Positions 9,099-17,050 of a stretch of 41,402 bases of DNA are shown here, in pieces. The notes under the pieces were generated by a model. That model was given only the letters and a program-made list of their open reading frames with translations. It did no database searches and was not told the origin of the DNA. Positions within the stretch are counted from its first letter, which is position 1, and each line of letters opens with the position of its first letter. This DNA is from an uncultured Prevotellaceae bacterium (GTDB lineage Bacteria > Bacteroidota > Bacteroidia > Bacteroidales > Bacteroidaceae): contig CADCDY010000022.1 of NCBI GenBank assembly GCA_902800245.1, positions 1 to 41,402 on the forward strand, written 5' to 3'. A program made the translations under genes and the position numbers.

Positions 9099-11854
9099 AA
9101 GATTTCCTCGCATACGTCGCCGAAGACATTCTCCGCAAATATGGCACCAATCTGTCGCGCGTTGCCGTGGTGTTTCCCAACAAGCGTGCTTCGTTGTTCC
9201 TCAACGACCATCTCGCACGCATAGCCCAACGACCCATTTGGAGCCCCGCCTATATCACCATCAGCGAACTCTTCCGTCAGCAGTCACCGCTTCAGATTGC
9301 CGACCCCATCAAGCTCATCAGCGACCTCCACAAGTCGTTCTGCCTTTGCACGGGCTCCGACGAGAGCCTCGACAAGTTTTACGGTTGGGGCCAGCTGCTG
9401 CTTACCGACTTCGACGATATAGACAAGAATCTGGCCGATGCCGACCGTGTCTTCGCCAACCTGCGTGACATCCATGAACTCGACGACATTTCCTATCTCA
9501 CCGACGAACAACGTGAGATGATCCGACGCTTTTTCAGCAATTTCTCCGAGGACCACAACACCGAATTGAAAGAGCGTTTCCTTCGCCTGTGGAGCCACTT
9601 TGCCGATATCTACCACGACTTCAACCGTCGCCTGGCCGATCAGGGCCTGACCTACGAGGGCGCCCTCTACCGCCAGGTAGTTTGTTCAGCATGTTGCTGT
9701 GCCACAGCAACAGACACAACCACTGACGCCCCCTCCTTCCCTTACGACCACTACCTCTTCGTCGGCTTCAACCTGCTGCAGAAGGTCGAACAGCAATTGT
9801 TCTCCCACTTGCAAAAGGAGGGCAAGGCGCATTTCTACTGGGACTTCGACCACTATTACATGCAACATCACGAGGCCGGCCAGTACATCCGCCGTTACCT
9901 TGAGCATTTCCCCAACGAACTCGACACCACGTCGGAAACCGTCTACGGCAACTTCAACCACAAGCGACATATCAGCATCGTCTCCGCACCCACCGAGGAC
10001 ATCCAGGCTCGCTACGTCAGCACCTGGCTCCGCGCCACCGCCACCGACGCTTCTCCCGCCACCGTTCCCGACGGGTCACCGTCGGGTTCCTATCCCCGCA
10101 TCACCGCCGGTCGCCGCACGGCCATCGTGCTCTGCAACGAGAACCTCCTGCCCACCGTCATCCACTGCCTGCCCGATGAGGTCGACAAGGTGAATGTCAC
10201 CACGGGCTATCCTCTCTCGCAAACGCCTGTCGCCTCGCTCATCCAACTCTGGTTCGACCTACAGTTGCAAGGCCGTACGCCCCGCCTCCTTCGCACCTTC
10301 CAGCGCCATCCCTATGCCAAATACGTCAGCGACGACCAACAACCTCTGGCACAACTCCTGCGCGAGGTAGCCACCAAGGGTAGTGCCGACATCAGCGATC
10401 CGATGTTCCAGGAGTCGCTGTTCCGTGCTTATACACTGGTCAACCGTCTCGACGACCTGCAGCGCAGTGGCGACTTGACGGTGACGCAGACCACCCTGCA
10501 GCGACTGATCACACAGGTCATCCAGCAGACCAGCATCCCTTTCCACGGCGAACCTGCCGAAGGCCTTCAAATCATGGGTGTGCTGGAGACGCGCAACCTC
10601 GATTTCGACCACGTACTGCTGCTCTCCTGCAACGAAGGTAACATGCCGAAAGGTGTCAACGACTCGTCGTTTATTCCCCATAGTCTGCGTCACGCCTACG
10701 AACTGACGACCGTCGAAAACAAGGTGGCCATCTACGCTTATTATTTCCATCGCCTGTTGCAACGCGCTGGCGACATCACCATCCTCTACAACAATTCTAC
10801 CGAGGACGGTCAGCGCGGCGAGATGAGCCGCTTCATACTCCAGCTGATGGTCGAAAGTCCACACACCATCACCCTCCACACGCTGCTCTCCGGACAATCG
10901 ACACCGAAGTGGCAACCTGCGCCCATCGACAAGACGCCGCATGTCATGCAGGTCATCCAATCGCAGTTTACCACGCAGCACCCGATGCTCTCGCCGACGG
11001 CCATCGCCAAATACATGCGCTGTCCCCTGCAGTTCTATTATAGCTACGTGGCCGACATTCAGCAGCCCGACGTTCCCGACGACGAGCAAGAACTCGACAA
11101 CCGCATCTTCGGAAACGTTTTCCACGAGGCTGCAGAAATCATCTATCGCCAGCTGCCCCACGAGATTGACAAGCCATTGCTTGACCACCTTCTAAAGTCG
11201 AAAGTTGAAATCGAGCGCGCCGTCGACGAGGCCTTTCACAAAGTGATGCCCTTTGCAACAAAGAGCGGACTGCACCTCATCAATCGCGAGGTCATCATCC
11301 ACTACCTCCGCCAGCTCATCACCATCGACCGTCGCCTGGCACCCTTCACCATCCTCGGCCTCGAGCGCGACGTTAAGCGCCCGCTCAATTGTCAATTTTA
11401 TCCCGCCACCATCGGCGGACGCATCGACCGGCTTGACCTCATCAACGACGAGTACATTCGCGTAGTCGATTACAAGACGGGCAGCAAACGCCTGAAGCCG
11501 CTGGCCGACGTCGATGCCATCTTCGAACCCGAAAACATCCACGAACATTCCGACTACTACCTGCAGACGTTCGTCTATGCCGACATCGTCAGCCGTCAGA
11601 TGAAGGCCCGCAATCCCCAAGCCAAGGTTTCCCCCGCCCTGCTGTTCATCCAATATGCCGGCGGCGAGGATTACGACCCTACGCTCTGTCTTGGCCGCGA
11701 ACCCGTCCGCGACATCACCAAAGTGTCAGCCCGTTTCAACGAGCTGCTGGATGCAAAGATTCAGGAAATGTTCTCGCCCGATGTGCCGTTCGTGCCTACC
11801 GACGACATGAAGACGTGCAGCACGTGTCCCTACCGCTTGATGTGCCGGCGCTGA
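9095..11854 (+). CDS. AddB-like PD-(D/E)xK nuclease subunit
   Basis: Partner of the upstream helicase-nuclease. The N-terminal two thirds is an inactivated-helicase-like region (VFPNKRASLFL, YPLSQTPVASL, LLSCNEGNMPKG). The C-terminal nuclease has GGRIDRLDLI and RVVDYKTG. Four cysteines in AddB spacing, C643 (MRCPLQFYYSYV) and C908, C911 and C917 (CSTCPYRLMC), would hold an iron-sulfur cluster. The ATGA overlap with the upstream gene fixes the start. Two unusual in-frame insertions are discussed under findings: a Cys/Thr-rich stretch at about residues 196-208 (CSACCCATATDTTTD) and a Gly/Ser/Pro stretch near 325-335, both encoded by palindromic DNA. The last 25 bp overlap the 3' end of the convergent lipoprotein gene. 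Confidence 0.85.
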   Translation: MKDFLAYVAEDILRKYGTNLSRVAVVFPNKRASLFLNDHLARIAQRPIWSPAYITISELFRQQSPLQIADPIKLISDLHKSFCLCTGSDESLDKFYGWGQLLLTDFDDIDKNLADADRVFANLRDIHELDDISYLTDEQREMIRRFFSNFSEDHNTELKERFLRLWSHFADIYHDFNRRLADQGLTYEGALYRQVVCSACCCATATDTTTDAPSFPYDHYLFVGFNLLQKVEQQLFSHLQKEGKAHFYWDFDHYYMQHHEAGQYIRRYLEHFPNELDTTSETVYGNFNHKRHISIVSAPTEDIQARYVSTWLRATATDASPATVPDGSPSGSYPRITAGRRTAIVLCNENLLPTVIHCLPDEVDKVNVTTGYPLSQTPVASLIQLWFDLQLQGRTPRLLRTFQRHPYAKYVSDDQQPLAQLLREVATKGSADISDPMFQESLFRAYTLVNRLDDLQRSGDLTVTQTTLQRLITQVIQQTSIPFHGEPAEGLQIMGVLETRNLDFDHVLLLSCNEGNMPKGVNDSSFIPHSLRHAYELTTVENKVAIYAYYFHRLLQRAGDITILYNNSTEDGQRGEMSRFILQLMVESPHTITLHTLLSGQSTPKWQPAPIDKTPHVMQVIQSQFTTQHPMLSPTAIAKYMRCPLQFYYSYVADIQQPDVPDDEQELDNRIFGNVFHEAAEIIYRQLPHEIDKPLLDHLLKSKVEIERAVDEAFHKVMPFATKSGLHLINREVIIHYLRQLITIDRRLAPFTILGLERDVKRPLNCQFYPATIGGRIDRLDLINDEYIRVVDYKTGSKRLKPLADVDAIFEPENIHEHSDYYLQTFVYADIVSRQMKARNPQAKVSPALLFIQYAGGEDYDPTLCLGREPVRDITKVSARFNELLDAKIQEMFSPDVPFVPTDDMKTCSTCPYRLMCRR

Positions 11855-13242
11855 ACCCACCCGGCGGGAAGCGTGCGACGTCCAACGGGAAGCGCGCGAC
11901 GACCGACGGCATTCACGTCGGGCTCTGCGGGAATAGGCATACGACCAATGCCGTTCTGAAGTGCCGGCGAAATGCTGTCCAACGCGAAATCATAAATCAG
12001 GTTTTCTTCATCAACGAGTACGAAATGCTGCTTGCCCTGCACGCTATCCTTCGGCGTTTCCCAGATGACGCGCTCGAAGCGCAGCGAGTCCTCAACGGCG
12101 GGCGTACGCAGCAGGCAGTCGGCAAAGTGGTAGTCAAACAGCGAATCGGCATTCTCCACAATCTCACCCATCACCACGTCGTCCGCATAGCCCGTCGCCA
12201 GCGTCCACCGGCAGTCGAGCAACATCGGCAACTTCGTGTTGGCAAAGCGTAATGCCGCACCGCGATTGGCCGAGAAAGGATAGAACTGCGCCAGCGTCGA
12301 ATGCTCAACGATGGCTTCGCAGCCGTAGAACGACAGGCAGTCGCCGCAGGTATTGCTGAACTCGCAATACTCGACAAACACGTCGGAATGGCGCGCCGAC
12401 AAGCCTTCGCCACTGGCGTTGTGCACAATCGTATTATACATATAAAGCGACGTGCTGTCACACATCAAAGCATCGACAGCATTGCGAATCTCGCAGTTGA
12501 AGAAGCGGTTGTCGCCGCTATGTGATTGCAGCTTGATGCCGCGCCACAGGCCGCTGATGCGGTCGTAGGGCAGATAGTCGAACATGCGGTCCAGACGGTC
12601 GCCACGAAACAGCGAATTCTCGGCCACCACATTGCCGTAGGCCGTGATGCCCGCGCCGTCGTGGAAGTACAGCGTCGTATTACGAATGGTCAGTGTGGCG
12701 TTCTCTTCGACCCTGATGCCATCGCCGTAGACGACGACGGGCTGCGGCGTCTCAATCACCGTATCCTGTCGGACTACCAAACTGTCCAACCGGATAGCGT
12801 CCCAGCTATATGTCCGCAAGTTGACGCGCTGCTGCACACCGCTCTCCAGCGTAAAAATGAGATTATCCTCCACCAGTTGCGGCTCGTCGGCATGGTTCTC
12901 GCGAGTGGTAACCTCGACGAACACCAGCAGGCTGTCGCCCTTGCGCACCTCGAAGTCGGAACCCACGGGGTCCAGATACATGCCGTCGACATTCACGCGG
13001 TAACCGCTCTGGTTGCTGCGTTCCAGTCGCGCGGTGACAATGCGGATGCCGTCGCTCGACTCGTTATGTACCCAGAAAGTCTGTGTGGACGAAGGGACGG
13101 TGGAAAAAAGCGTGTCAAACCGGACGGTATCCTCCGAGAATGTCAGTCGGTTACCGGGGCTATTGCTGAACGAATCGTTGTCCGTGCAAGCCGTCAATAT
13201 CGCCACAGCGGCGAATAGAGAAAAGAAAAGTCGTCTTACCAT
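11830..13242 (-). CDS. Lipoprotein with right-handed parallel beta-helix
   Basis: Likely surface or periplasmic lipoprotein of unknown substrate. The ATG at 13242 gives MVRRLFFSLFAAVAILTAC, a signal peptide ending in a lipobox (LTAC). An Asp/Ser-rich linker and a beta-sandwich-like region (about 20-130) follow, then a beta-helix from about 150 to 400 with short repeated turns such as GNVVAENSLFRG and FFNCEIRNAVDAL; this is the Bacteroides/Prevotella 'right-handed parallel beta-helix' type. The C-terminus is odd: instead of a conserved ending it runs into a repeated VGRRALP/VGRRTLP encoded by a 21-bp tandem duplication, and overlaps the convergent addB-like gene by 25 bp. The start codon lies in the loop of a 10-bp inverted repeat. 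Confidence 0.75.
   Translation of the reverse strand: MVRRLFFSLFAAVAILTACTDNDSFSNSPGNRLTFSEDTVRFDTLFSTVPSSTQTFWVHNESSDGIRIVTARLERSNQSGYRVNVDGMYLDPVGSDFEVRKGDSLLVFVEVTTRENHADEPQLVEDNLIFTLESGVQQRVNLRTYSWDAIRLDSLVVRQDTVIETPQPVVVYGDGIRVEENATLTIRNTTLYFHDGAGITAYGNVVAENSLFRGDRLDRMFDYLPYDRISGLWRGIKLQSHSGDNRFFNCEIRNAVDALMCDSTSLYMYNTIVHNASGEGLSARHSDVFVEYCEFSNTCGDCLSFYGCEAIVEHSTLAQFYPFSANRGAALRFANTKLPMLLDCRWTLATGYADDVVMGEIVENADSLFDYHFADCLLRTPAVEDSLRFERVIWETPKDSVQGKQHFVLVDEENLIYDFALDSISPALQNGIGRMPIPAEPDVNAVGRRALPVGRRTLPAGWVQRRHIKR
11866..11907. repeat. 21-bp tandem duplication at the addB-like / lipoprotein gene junction
   Basis: Two adjacent 21-bp units, each beginning GGGAAGCG and differing at four positions. 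They begin 11 bp after the addB-like stop codon and encode the last repeated residues of the minus-strand lipoprotein. Confidence 0.8.
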
Positions 13243-13263
13243 ACATAGATAAAACGACTTTTC
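13225..13263 (-). promoter_or_regulatory. Inverted repeat around the lipoprotein start codon
   Basis: GAAAAGTCGT (13225-13234) and ACGACTTTTC (13254-13263) are perfect 10-bp arms with a 19-nt loop holding the ATG at 13242. In mRNA this would put the start codon in a hairpin loop and bury part of the upstream leader. It could be translational control or an attenuator; no role is proven. Confidence 0.45.
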
Positions 13264-13278
13264 CCGCAATTTATTGTG

Positions 13279-13307
13279 CTGGCTGGTTTCGCCAGCCAGT
13301 TTTTTTT
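13279..13307 (+). terminator. Perfect hairpin with T-run, oriented against the flanking genes
   Basis: CTGGCTGG-tttcg-CCAGCCAG followed by eight T on the plus strand. Both flanking genes are on the minus strand, where the hairpin is preceded by an A-run and not followed by T. It therefore looks like a terminator for antisense transcription. Confidence 0.55.
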
Positions 13308-13863
13308 ATTTTCCGAAGTAGCGCTTCAGCAGTCCTGCGAAGCCGGCACCGTGGCGGGCCTCGTCCTTAGCCATCTCGTGAACGGTATCGTGAATGGCAT
13401 CGAAACCGGCGGCCTTCGCGTTCTTGGCAATGCGGAACTTATCCTCGCAAGCACCGGCCTCGGCAGCAGCGCGCTTCTCCAGATTGGTCTTGGTATCCCA
13501 TACGACCTCGCCCAACAGCTCAGCAAAGCGTGAAGCGTGGTCGGCCTCCTCGAAGGCATAGCGCTTGAAGGCCTCGGCGATTTCGGGATAGCCCTCGCGA
13601 TCGGCCTGACGAGCCATAGCCAGATACTGACCTACCTCACTGCACTCGCCGTTGAAGTGTGCACGCAGGTCGTTAATCATTTCCTCGCTGACACCCTCGG
13701 GCTTGCCGTCGCCAATGCGGTGAACAGTAGCATAGGTGGTCTCACCCTCGTCCTTCAACTCAGAGAACTTCGATGCGGGAGCCTTACAGATGGGGCACTT
13801 CTCGGGAGCAGCATCGCCTTCGTAGATATATCCACAAACGGCGCAAATGAACTTTTTCTTCAT
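13306..13863 (-). CDS. Rubrerythrin-type peroxidase, rubredoxin domain first (reverse rubrerythrin)
   Basis: Non-haem di-iron peroxidase that removes hydrogen peroxide in anaerobes, taking electrons from NADH through rubredoxin-like iron. An N-terminal rubredoxin domain (residues 1-40) has two CxxC pairs, [10 protein letters not shown] and CPICKAP. A ferritin-like four-helix domain follows with the di-iron ligand pattern [29 protein letters not shown] and [10 protein letters not shown]. Classical rubrerythrin has the opposite domain order. It is 185 aa and complete. It has its own strong promoter, divergent from the esterase gene, and is a natural companion of the oxygen-sensitive NrdD/NrdG system elsewhere in the window. 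Confidence 0.92.
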   Translation of the reverse strand: MKKKFICAVCGYIYEGDAAPEKCPICKAPASKFSELKDEGETTYATVHRIGDGKPEGVSEEMINDLRAHFNGECSEVGQYLAMARQADREGYPEIAEAFKRYAFEEADHASRFAELLGEVVWDTKTNLEKRAAAEAGACEDKFRIAKNAKAAGFDAIHDTVHEMAKDEARHGAGFAGLLKRYFGK

Positions 13864-13918
13864 AGTCGTTTTGTATTTGTTTAGTTAATAATAAAAGTAT
13901 TTCGGTTCTCAACGACTG

Positions 13919-13949
13919 CAAATATACGAATATTATTCGATAAAAGCAA
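13919..13949 (-). promoter_or_regulatory. Rubrerythrin gene promoter
   Basis: Read on the minus strand: TTGC, 19 nt, TATATTTG (-7 box at 13919-13926). This is nearly the ideal Bacteroidetes promoter, about 56 nt before the start codon. Confidence 0.7.
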
Positions 13950-13969
13950 GTTTTTTCCAAAATATTTCT

Positions 13970-13977
13970 TAACTTTG
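13970..13977 (+). promoter_or_regulatory. Esterase gene promoter, -7 box
   Basis: TAACTTTG on the plus strand, 32 nt before the start of the CE15 gene and divergent from the rubrerythrin promoter; the two share the 146-bp intergenic region. Confidence 0.6.
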
Positions 13978-14009
13978 CAGCATAATTCATCAGTCATAAC
14001 GCAAAACGT

Positions 14010-15083
14010 ATGAAAAAACTAACTATCTTATCAGCACTATTCCTCATGTGCACAACGGTTTCCGCACAGCTCGCGGAACCCATGTACGAACTCCCTGACC
14101 CACTCCTCATGAACGACGGAAGGCAAGTGAAAACCATCGCCGACTGGAACGAACGCCGACTGGAAATCGCCGACATGATCCAGACCTTCGGCATCGGACG
14201 CATCCCCGCTGTGTCGCGCGAGGCCGTCAAGGCACGTATGGACGGCGACACGCTCATCGTCGACGTCACCGTCAACGGACAGACGCTCACCCTGAAGTCA
14301 GCCATCGCCTATCCCACTGTCGGCCAGCCACCCTATGCGCTGATGATTGGTACCAGCATGCTGGCACTGCCCAAGGACATCTTCGACCAGCGCCCCATTG
14401 CCCGCATGAACTACCGCGAATCGCAGGTCAACGACTACTCCCAGTGGCGGCCCCACAAGGAGCGCGGCGAGCACAACTTCGACCGCCTCTATCCCGACCT
14501 CAAGGACAACGGTGCCTACAGCGAATGGGCTTGGGGACTGCAGCGACTCATCGACGGACTGGAGCAGCTCGGCCCTGAGAAAACAAAAATCGACGTGAAG
14601 CGTATCGGCGTCAGCGGATGCTCGTACGCCGGTAAGATGGCCCTCTTCTGCGGAGCCTTCGACGACCGCGTCGCCCTCACCATCGCCCAGGAACCCGGTG
14701 GCGGCGGAGCAGCATCGTGGCGCTATAGCCACAAGCTGGACAGCGTTGAAAACCTCGACCGCACCGACTATCACTGGTTCCTCGAATCCATGCGTGAACG
14801 TTTCCACGGCGACAGCGTCTATCTCATGCCCTACGACCACCACGAGCTCTGCGCCATGGTTTGTCCCCGCGCACTCCTCGTGCTCGGCAATCCCGACTAC
14901 CGCTGGCTCGCCGACGAGAGTGCCGCCTACTCCATGGCTGCCGCCCGCAAGGTCTGGGAGCGCCTCGGTCTCGGTGACCGCGTCGACATCGACATCGTCG
15001 GCGGCCACGGCCACTGCCAACTGCCCAAGAGCCAGTATCCCATCGTCGAATCCTTCATCGACCGCTTCCTCCTCAACAAATAA
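14010..15083 (+). CDS. Glucuronoyl esterase, carbohydrate esterase family 15
   Basis: Secreted alpha/beta-hydrolase predicted to cut the ester between 4-O-methyl-glucuronic acid of xylan and lignin alcohols. It has a signal peptide MKKLTILSALFLMCTTVSA. The nucleophile is Ser205 in GVSGCSYAGKMA, the CE15 GCSxxGK signature. Glu228 lies in TIAQEPGGGG, followed by the substrate-pocket segment MPYDHHELCAMVCPRALL, and the probable catalytic His335 is in GGHGHCQLPKS. The 357-aa length is normal. No SusC/D or xylanase gene lies beside it, so it is not part of an evident polysaccharide-utilisation locus here. Codon use is GC-rich compared with maeB and rpoD. A hairpin terminator follows immediately. 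Confidence 0.88.
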   Translation: MKKLTILSALFLMCTTVSAQLAEPMYELPDPLLMNDGRQVKTIADWNERRLEIADMIQTFGIGRIPAVSREAVKARMDGDTLIVDVTVNGQTLTLKSAIAYPTVGQPPYALMIGTSMLALPKDIFDQRPIARMNYRESQVNDYSQWRPHKERGEHNFDRLYPDLKDNGAYSEWAWGLQRLIDGLEQLGPEKTKIDVKRIGVSGCSYAGKMALFCGAFDDRVALTIAQEPGGGGAASWRYSHKLDSVENLDRTDYHWFLESMRERFHGDSVYLMPYDHHELCAMVCPRALLVLGNPDYRWLADESAAYSMAAARKVWERLGLGDRVDIDIVGGHGHCQLPKSQYPIVESFIDRFLLNK

Positions 15084-15084
15084 T

Positions 15085-15110
15085 AAAAGCCCGCAGTGAC
15101 GCGGGCTTTT
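15085..15110 (+). terminator. Intrinsic terminator after the esterase gene
   Basis: Perfect 10-bp arms, AAAAGCCCGC and GCGGGCTTTT, with a 6-nt loop, two bases after the stop codon. The A/T tails on both sides would let it work in both directions. Confidence 0.85.
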
Positions 15111-15137
15111 AAGTTTAAGTAGTATAAGAATAATTCC

Positions 15138-15145
15138 TATCTTTG
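15138..15145 (+). promoter_or_regulatory. Promoter -7 box of the transposase-like gene
   Basis: TATCTTTG, 12 nt before the ATG at 15158, giving a very short leader. No -33 TTTG is seen at the right distance. Confidence 0.55.
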
Positions 15146-15157
15146 CAAACAACAGCA

Positions 15158-16333
15158 ATGGATACTTCAAACGCGTTGTCCTATCGTCCACGTAATGCAG
15201 GCCACGACTACTACGGTCTCGGCACCTATCTCGTCACCCTTGTGGTAAGCGGCCGTGAACTGCTGCTCTCCCATTTTGTGACCGATCTCGGTCGCAAAAA
15301 CGATTTCGGCCACAAAACGACCCTTGCCCTCACCCCTCTTGGCGAGGCAGTGCAGGAGGCATGGCTAGAGACACCAGCCCATTCACAGACTCATGGTAAC
15401 AAGGTTGTGGTACATGCGTGCGTATGTATGCCTGACCATTTCCACGGCGTTATCGAAGTACTGGAACCCATGCAGTGGAGCCTAGGCGATGTCATCCAGG
15501 CCTTCAAGGCTACCTGCACCAGTCGTTGGCAGCAGCAACAAGGGCTTCCGTCCTCTACTAATCGGTCAATCTCGGCCGATTGCAGAACCGACGCCGCCCC
15601 AGCCTGGCTACGTGAGAAGGCAGCCCTTCACTCTGACGAAGGCAGTCTTATTCGCAGTATGTCAAAGAAGCAGCGCCAGGAGTACTACACCTTCGTGCAG
15701 CGCCAGCAGCGCCCGCTCTTCGATGACAACTACGACGACACGGTGTGCCTTGACGAACGCCACCGACAGGCGATGATAGCCTACGTGCACGACAACCCTC
15801 GCCGTGCCCAATTGCGGCGACTCCTGCCAGACTACTTGTGCAGATGTCTGCATGTGCAGATAGGCGGTCGAAGCTATGGGGCATTCGGCAACCTATTCCT
15901 TCTGAGGTGGCCTCGTAAAGTGCAGGTGATGTGCCACCGCCGCCACCCCATCACTCGTCAGCCATACGAAACAACAGCCGACTACACCCGTGAGCGAAGC
16001 CAATGGGAGACGGCAATCATGGAGGGCGCTACCGTCATTGTCACCCCCGGCATCTCCCGCGGTGAACAACTGATGAAGAATGAGTGCATAGATCGTGGCT
16101 ATCCGCTGATACACCTGCAGGCGACACCCATAGGCCAGTACTGGAAGCCCGAGAAAAAGCGCTTTGAGGCTTGTGCAAGGGGCTCGTTGCTTATATTGGC
16201 GCCTTGGGATCTCGGCACGATGGGTGCTGTCGACAATGTACCATCCGACAGCGACTACAGCCGCTTTCACAATCTGAACACTTTGGCCGCTGAGATATGT
16301 GCTTTTGATGGTGAAGCAAAGATAATGAGATAA
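15158..16333 (+). CDS. REP-associated tyrosine transposase-like (Y1/HUH) protein with DprA/LOG-like C-terminal domain
   Basis: The N-terminal 230 residues fit the Y1/HUH single-strand DNA transposase fold: HACVCMPDHFHGVIEV, with the metal-binding HUH pair His94/His96, and AYVHDNPRRAQL with the likely catalytic Tyr209. I chose the ATG at 15158 because the upstream TTG lies within the promoter. The C-terminal 150 residues (GATVIVTPGISRGEQL, YPLIHLQATP, YWKPEKKRFEACARGSLLIL, FHNLNTLAAEIC) read like the Rossmann-type DprA/LOG domain that I recall from Bacteroidetes members of this family. Solitary HUH proteins of this type are usually domesticated and act on dispersed palindromes (REPs), not on their own ends. 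A cluster of hairpins lies directly downstream. Intact, 391 aa. Confidence 0.75.
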   Translation: MDTSNALSYRPRNAGHDYYGLGTYLVTLVVSGRELLLSHFVTDLGRKNDFGHKTTLALTPLGEAVQEAWLETPAHSQTHGNKVVVHACVCMPDHFHGVIEVLEPMQWSLGDVIQAFKATCTSRWQQQQGLPSSTNRSISADCRTDAAPAWLREKAALHSDEGSLIRSMSKKQRQEYYTFVQRQQRPLFDDNYDDTVCLDERHRQAMIAYVHDNPRRAQLRRLLPDYLCRCLHVQIGGRSYGAFGNLFLLRWPRKVQVMCHRRHPITRQPYETTADYTRERSQWETAIMEGATVIVTPGISRGEQLMKNECIDRGYPLIHLQATPIGQYWKPEKKRFEACARGSLLILAPWDLGTMGAVDNVPSDSDYSRFHNLNTLAAEICAFDGEAKIMR

Positions 16334-16452
16334 AATGGAAAACGAAACTATTTTACAAAACGGGCTTTTTTTGTGCTCCTTGTCTTCGTTATCACCTTCC
16401 CGGCTGAATGGCGATCTGCTCCCTGATGAAGGTCAACAATCCCGAAGGTGAG

Positions 16453-16500
16453 GGCTGAACAGCCGGTGGAAAACCTCCAACGAGCCGGTAGTAAACCGGC
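16453..16500. repeat. Hairpin cluster downstream of the HUH protein (candidate REP-like DNA)
   Basis: Two perfect short palindromes lie in 48 bp: GGCT-gaac-AGCC (16453-16464) and GCCGGT-agtaa-ACCGGC (16484-16500). A weaker GGTGG/CCTCC pairing lies between them. No T-run follows, so they do not look like terminators. Between here and 16685 I see no gene and no other clear structure. Confidence 0.45.
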
Positions 16501-16685
16501 AATGAATCCGAAAAAAGCAAATAATGAACTCGAAATAGAAGGAAACAGAGCCCGTCAAAAGCATTTTTCCTCCCTCTTCTTCTCATTCCAGTTTCTAGAA
16601 GCCCTCATCAGAAAGTGTTAAATTCTAGCAATTTTTCTTGACAGCAAATGGTTTCCATTCAACTCTTGAAATATTTTCGCCACAA

Positions 16686-16741
16686 AATAACCAACCATTA
16701 TTGGACGATAAGGCAGGGTTATTCGGCAATAACCCAAGGTT
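16686..16741 (+). repeat. Heptamer array of element A (8 units of 7 nt)
   Basis: The 56 bases divide without remainder into AATAACC, AACCATT, ATTGGAC, GATAAGG, CAGGGTT, ATTCGGC, AATAACC and CAAGGTT. A diverged copy of the same length and alphabet is at 41140-41195 on the other strand. Units 5-7 contain the hairpin GGGTTATT-cggc-AATAACCC (16716-16735). Confidence 0.7.
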
Positions 16742-16763
16742 GTTTGCACAGCGGTTCACTGAG

Positions 16764-16975
16764 TTGTGACAGATGACAGATGACAGTTTCGAAACAAGGC
16801 CCCATCTCCCACCGTTCACCAGCAATCTATGTCTATATATTCTAATACTTATATATACTATTATTTATAAATATAATTATTATAGTATAAACATTCAATT
16901 ATTAATATAGATAATTCTATCATCAATCAGCTCACTACCCCTTGTTTTAAAACTGTCATCTGTCATTTGTCACAA
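16764..16975 (+). repeat. 36-bp inverted repeat with AT-rich core (element A)
   Basis: Left arm 16764-16799 and right arm 16940-16975 are reverse complements over 36 bp with three mismatches. The arms are built from the heptamer TGACAGA and end in a GTTT..AAACAAGG block. The 140-nt core is strongly AT-rich in its middle (tata/atta runs at 16830-16920) and has no gene. The right arm ends 26 nt before the -33 box of the endonuclease gene. Confidence 0.75.
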
Positions 16976-17001
16976 GTTGCCCCAAATTTTCTTGTTATTC
17001 T

Positions 17002-17032
17002 TTTGTGCATTTAGAATTATTTTGTATCTTTG
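17002..17032 (+). promoter_or_regulatory. Promoter of the Mrr-like gene
   Basis: TTTG (17002-17005), exactly 19 nt, then TATCTTTG (17025-17032): a consensus Bacteroidetes promoter, starting 26 nt after the inverted repeat of element A. Confidence 0.75.
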
Positions 17033-17050
17033 CAAACGGTTCGGGGAGAA

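Noticed and set aside
9095-11854. Long open frames antisense to the AddB-like gene (up to 309 codons).
   Set aside because: They result from GC-rich codon use of the real gene and show no domain signal.
16392-16825. Two 64-66 codon minus-strand frames in the non-coding stretch.
   Set aside because: They run through hairpins and the heptamer array, lack ribosome sites and look like chance frames.
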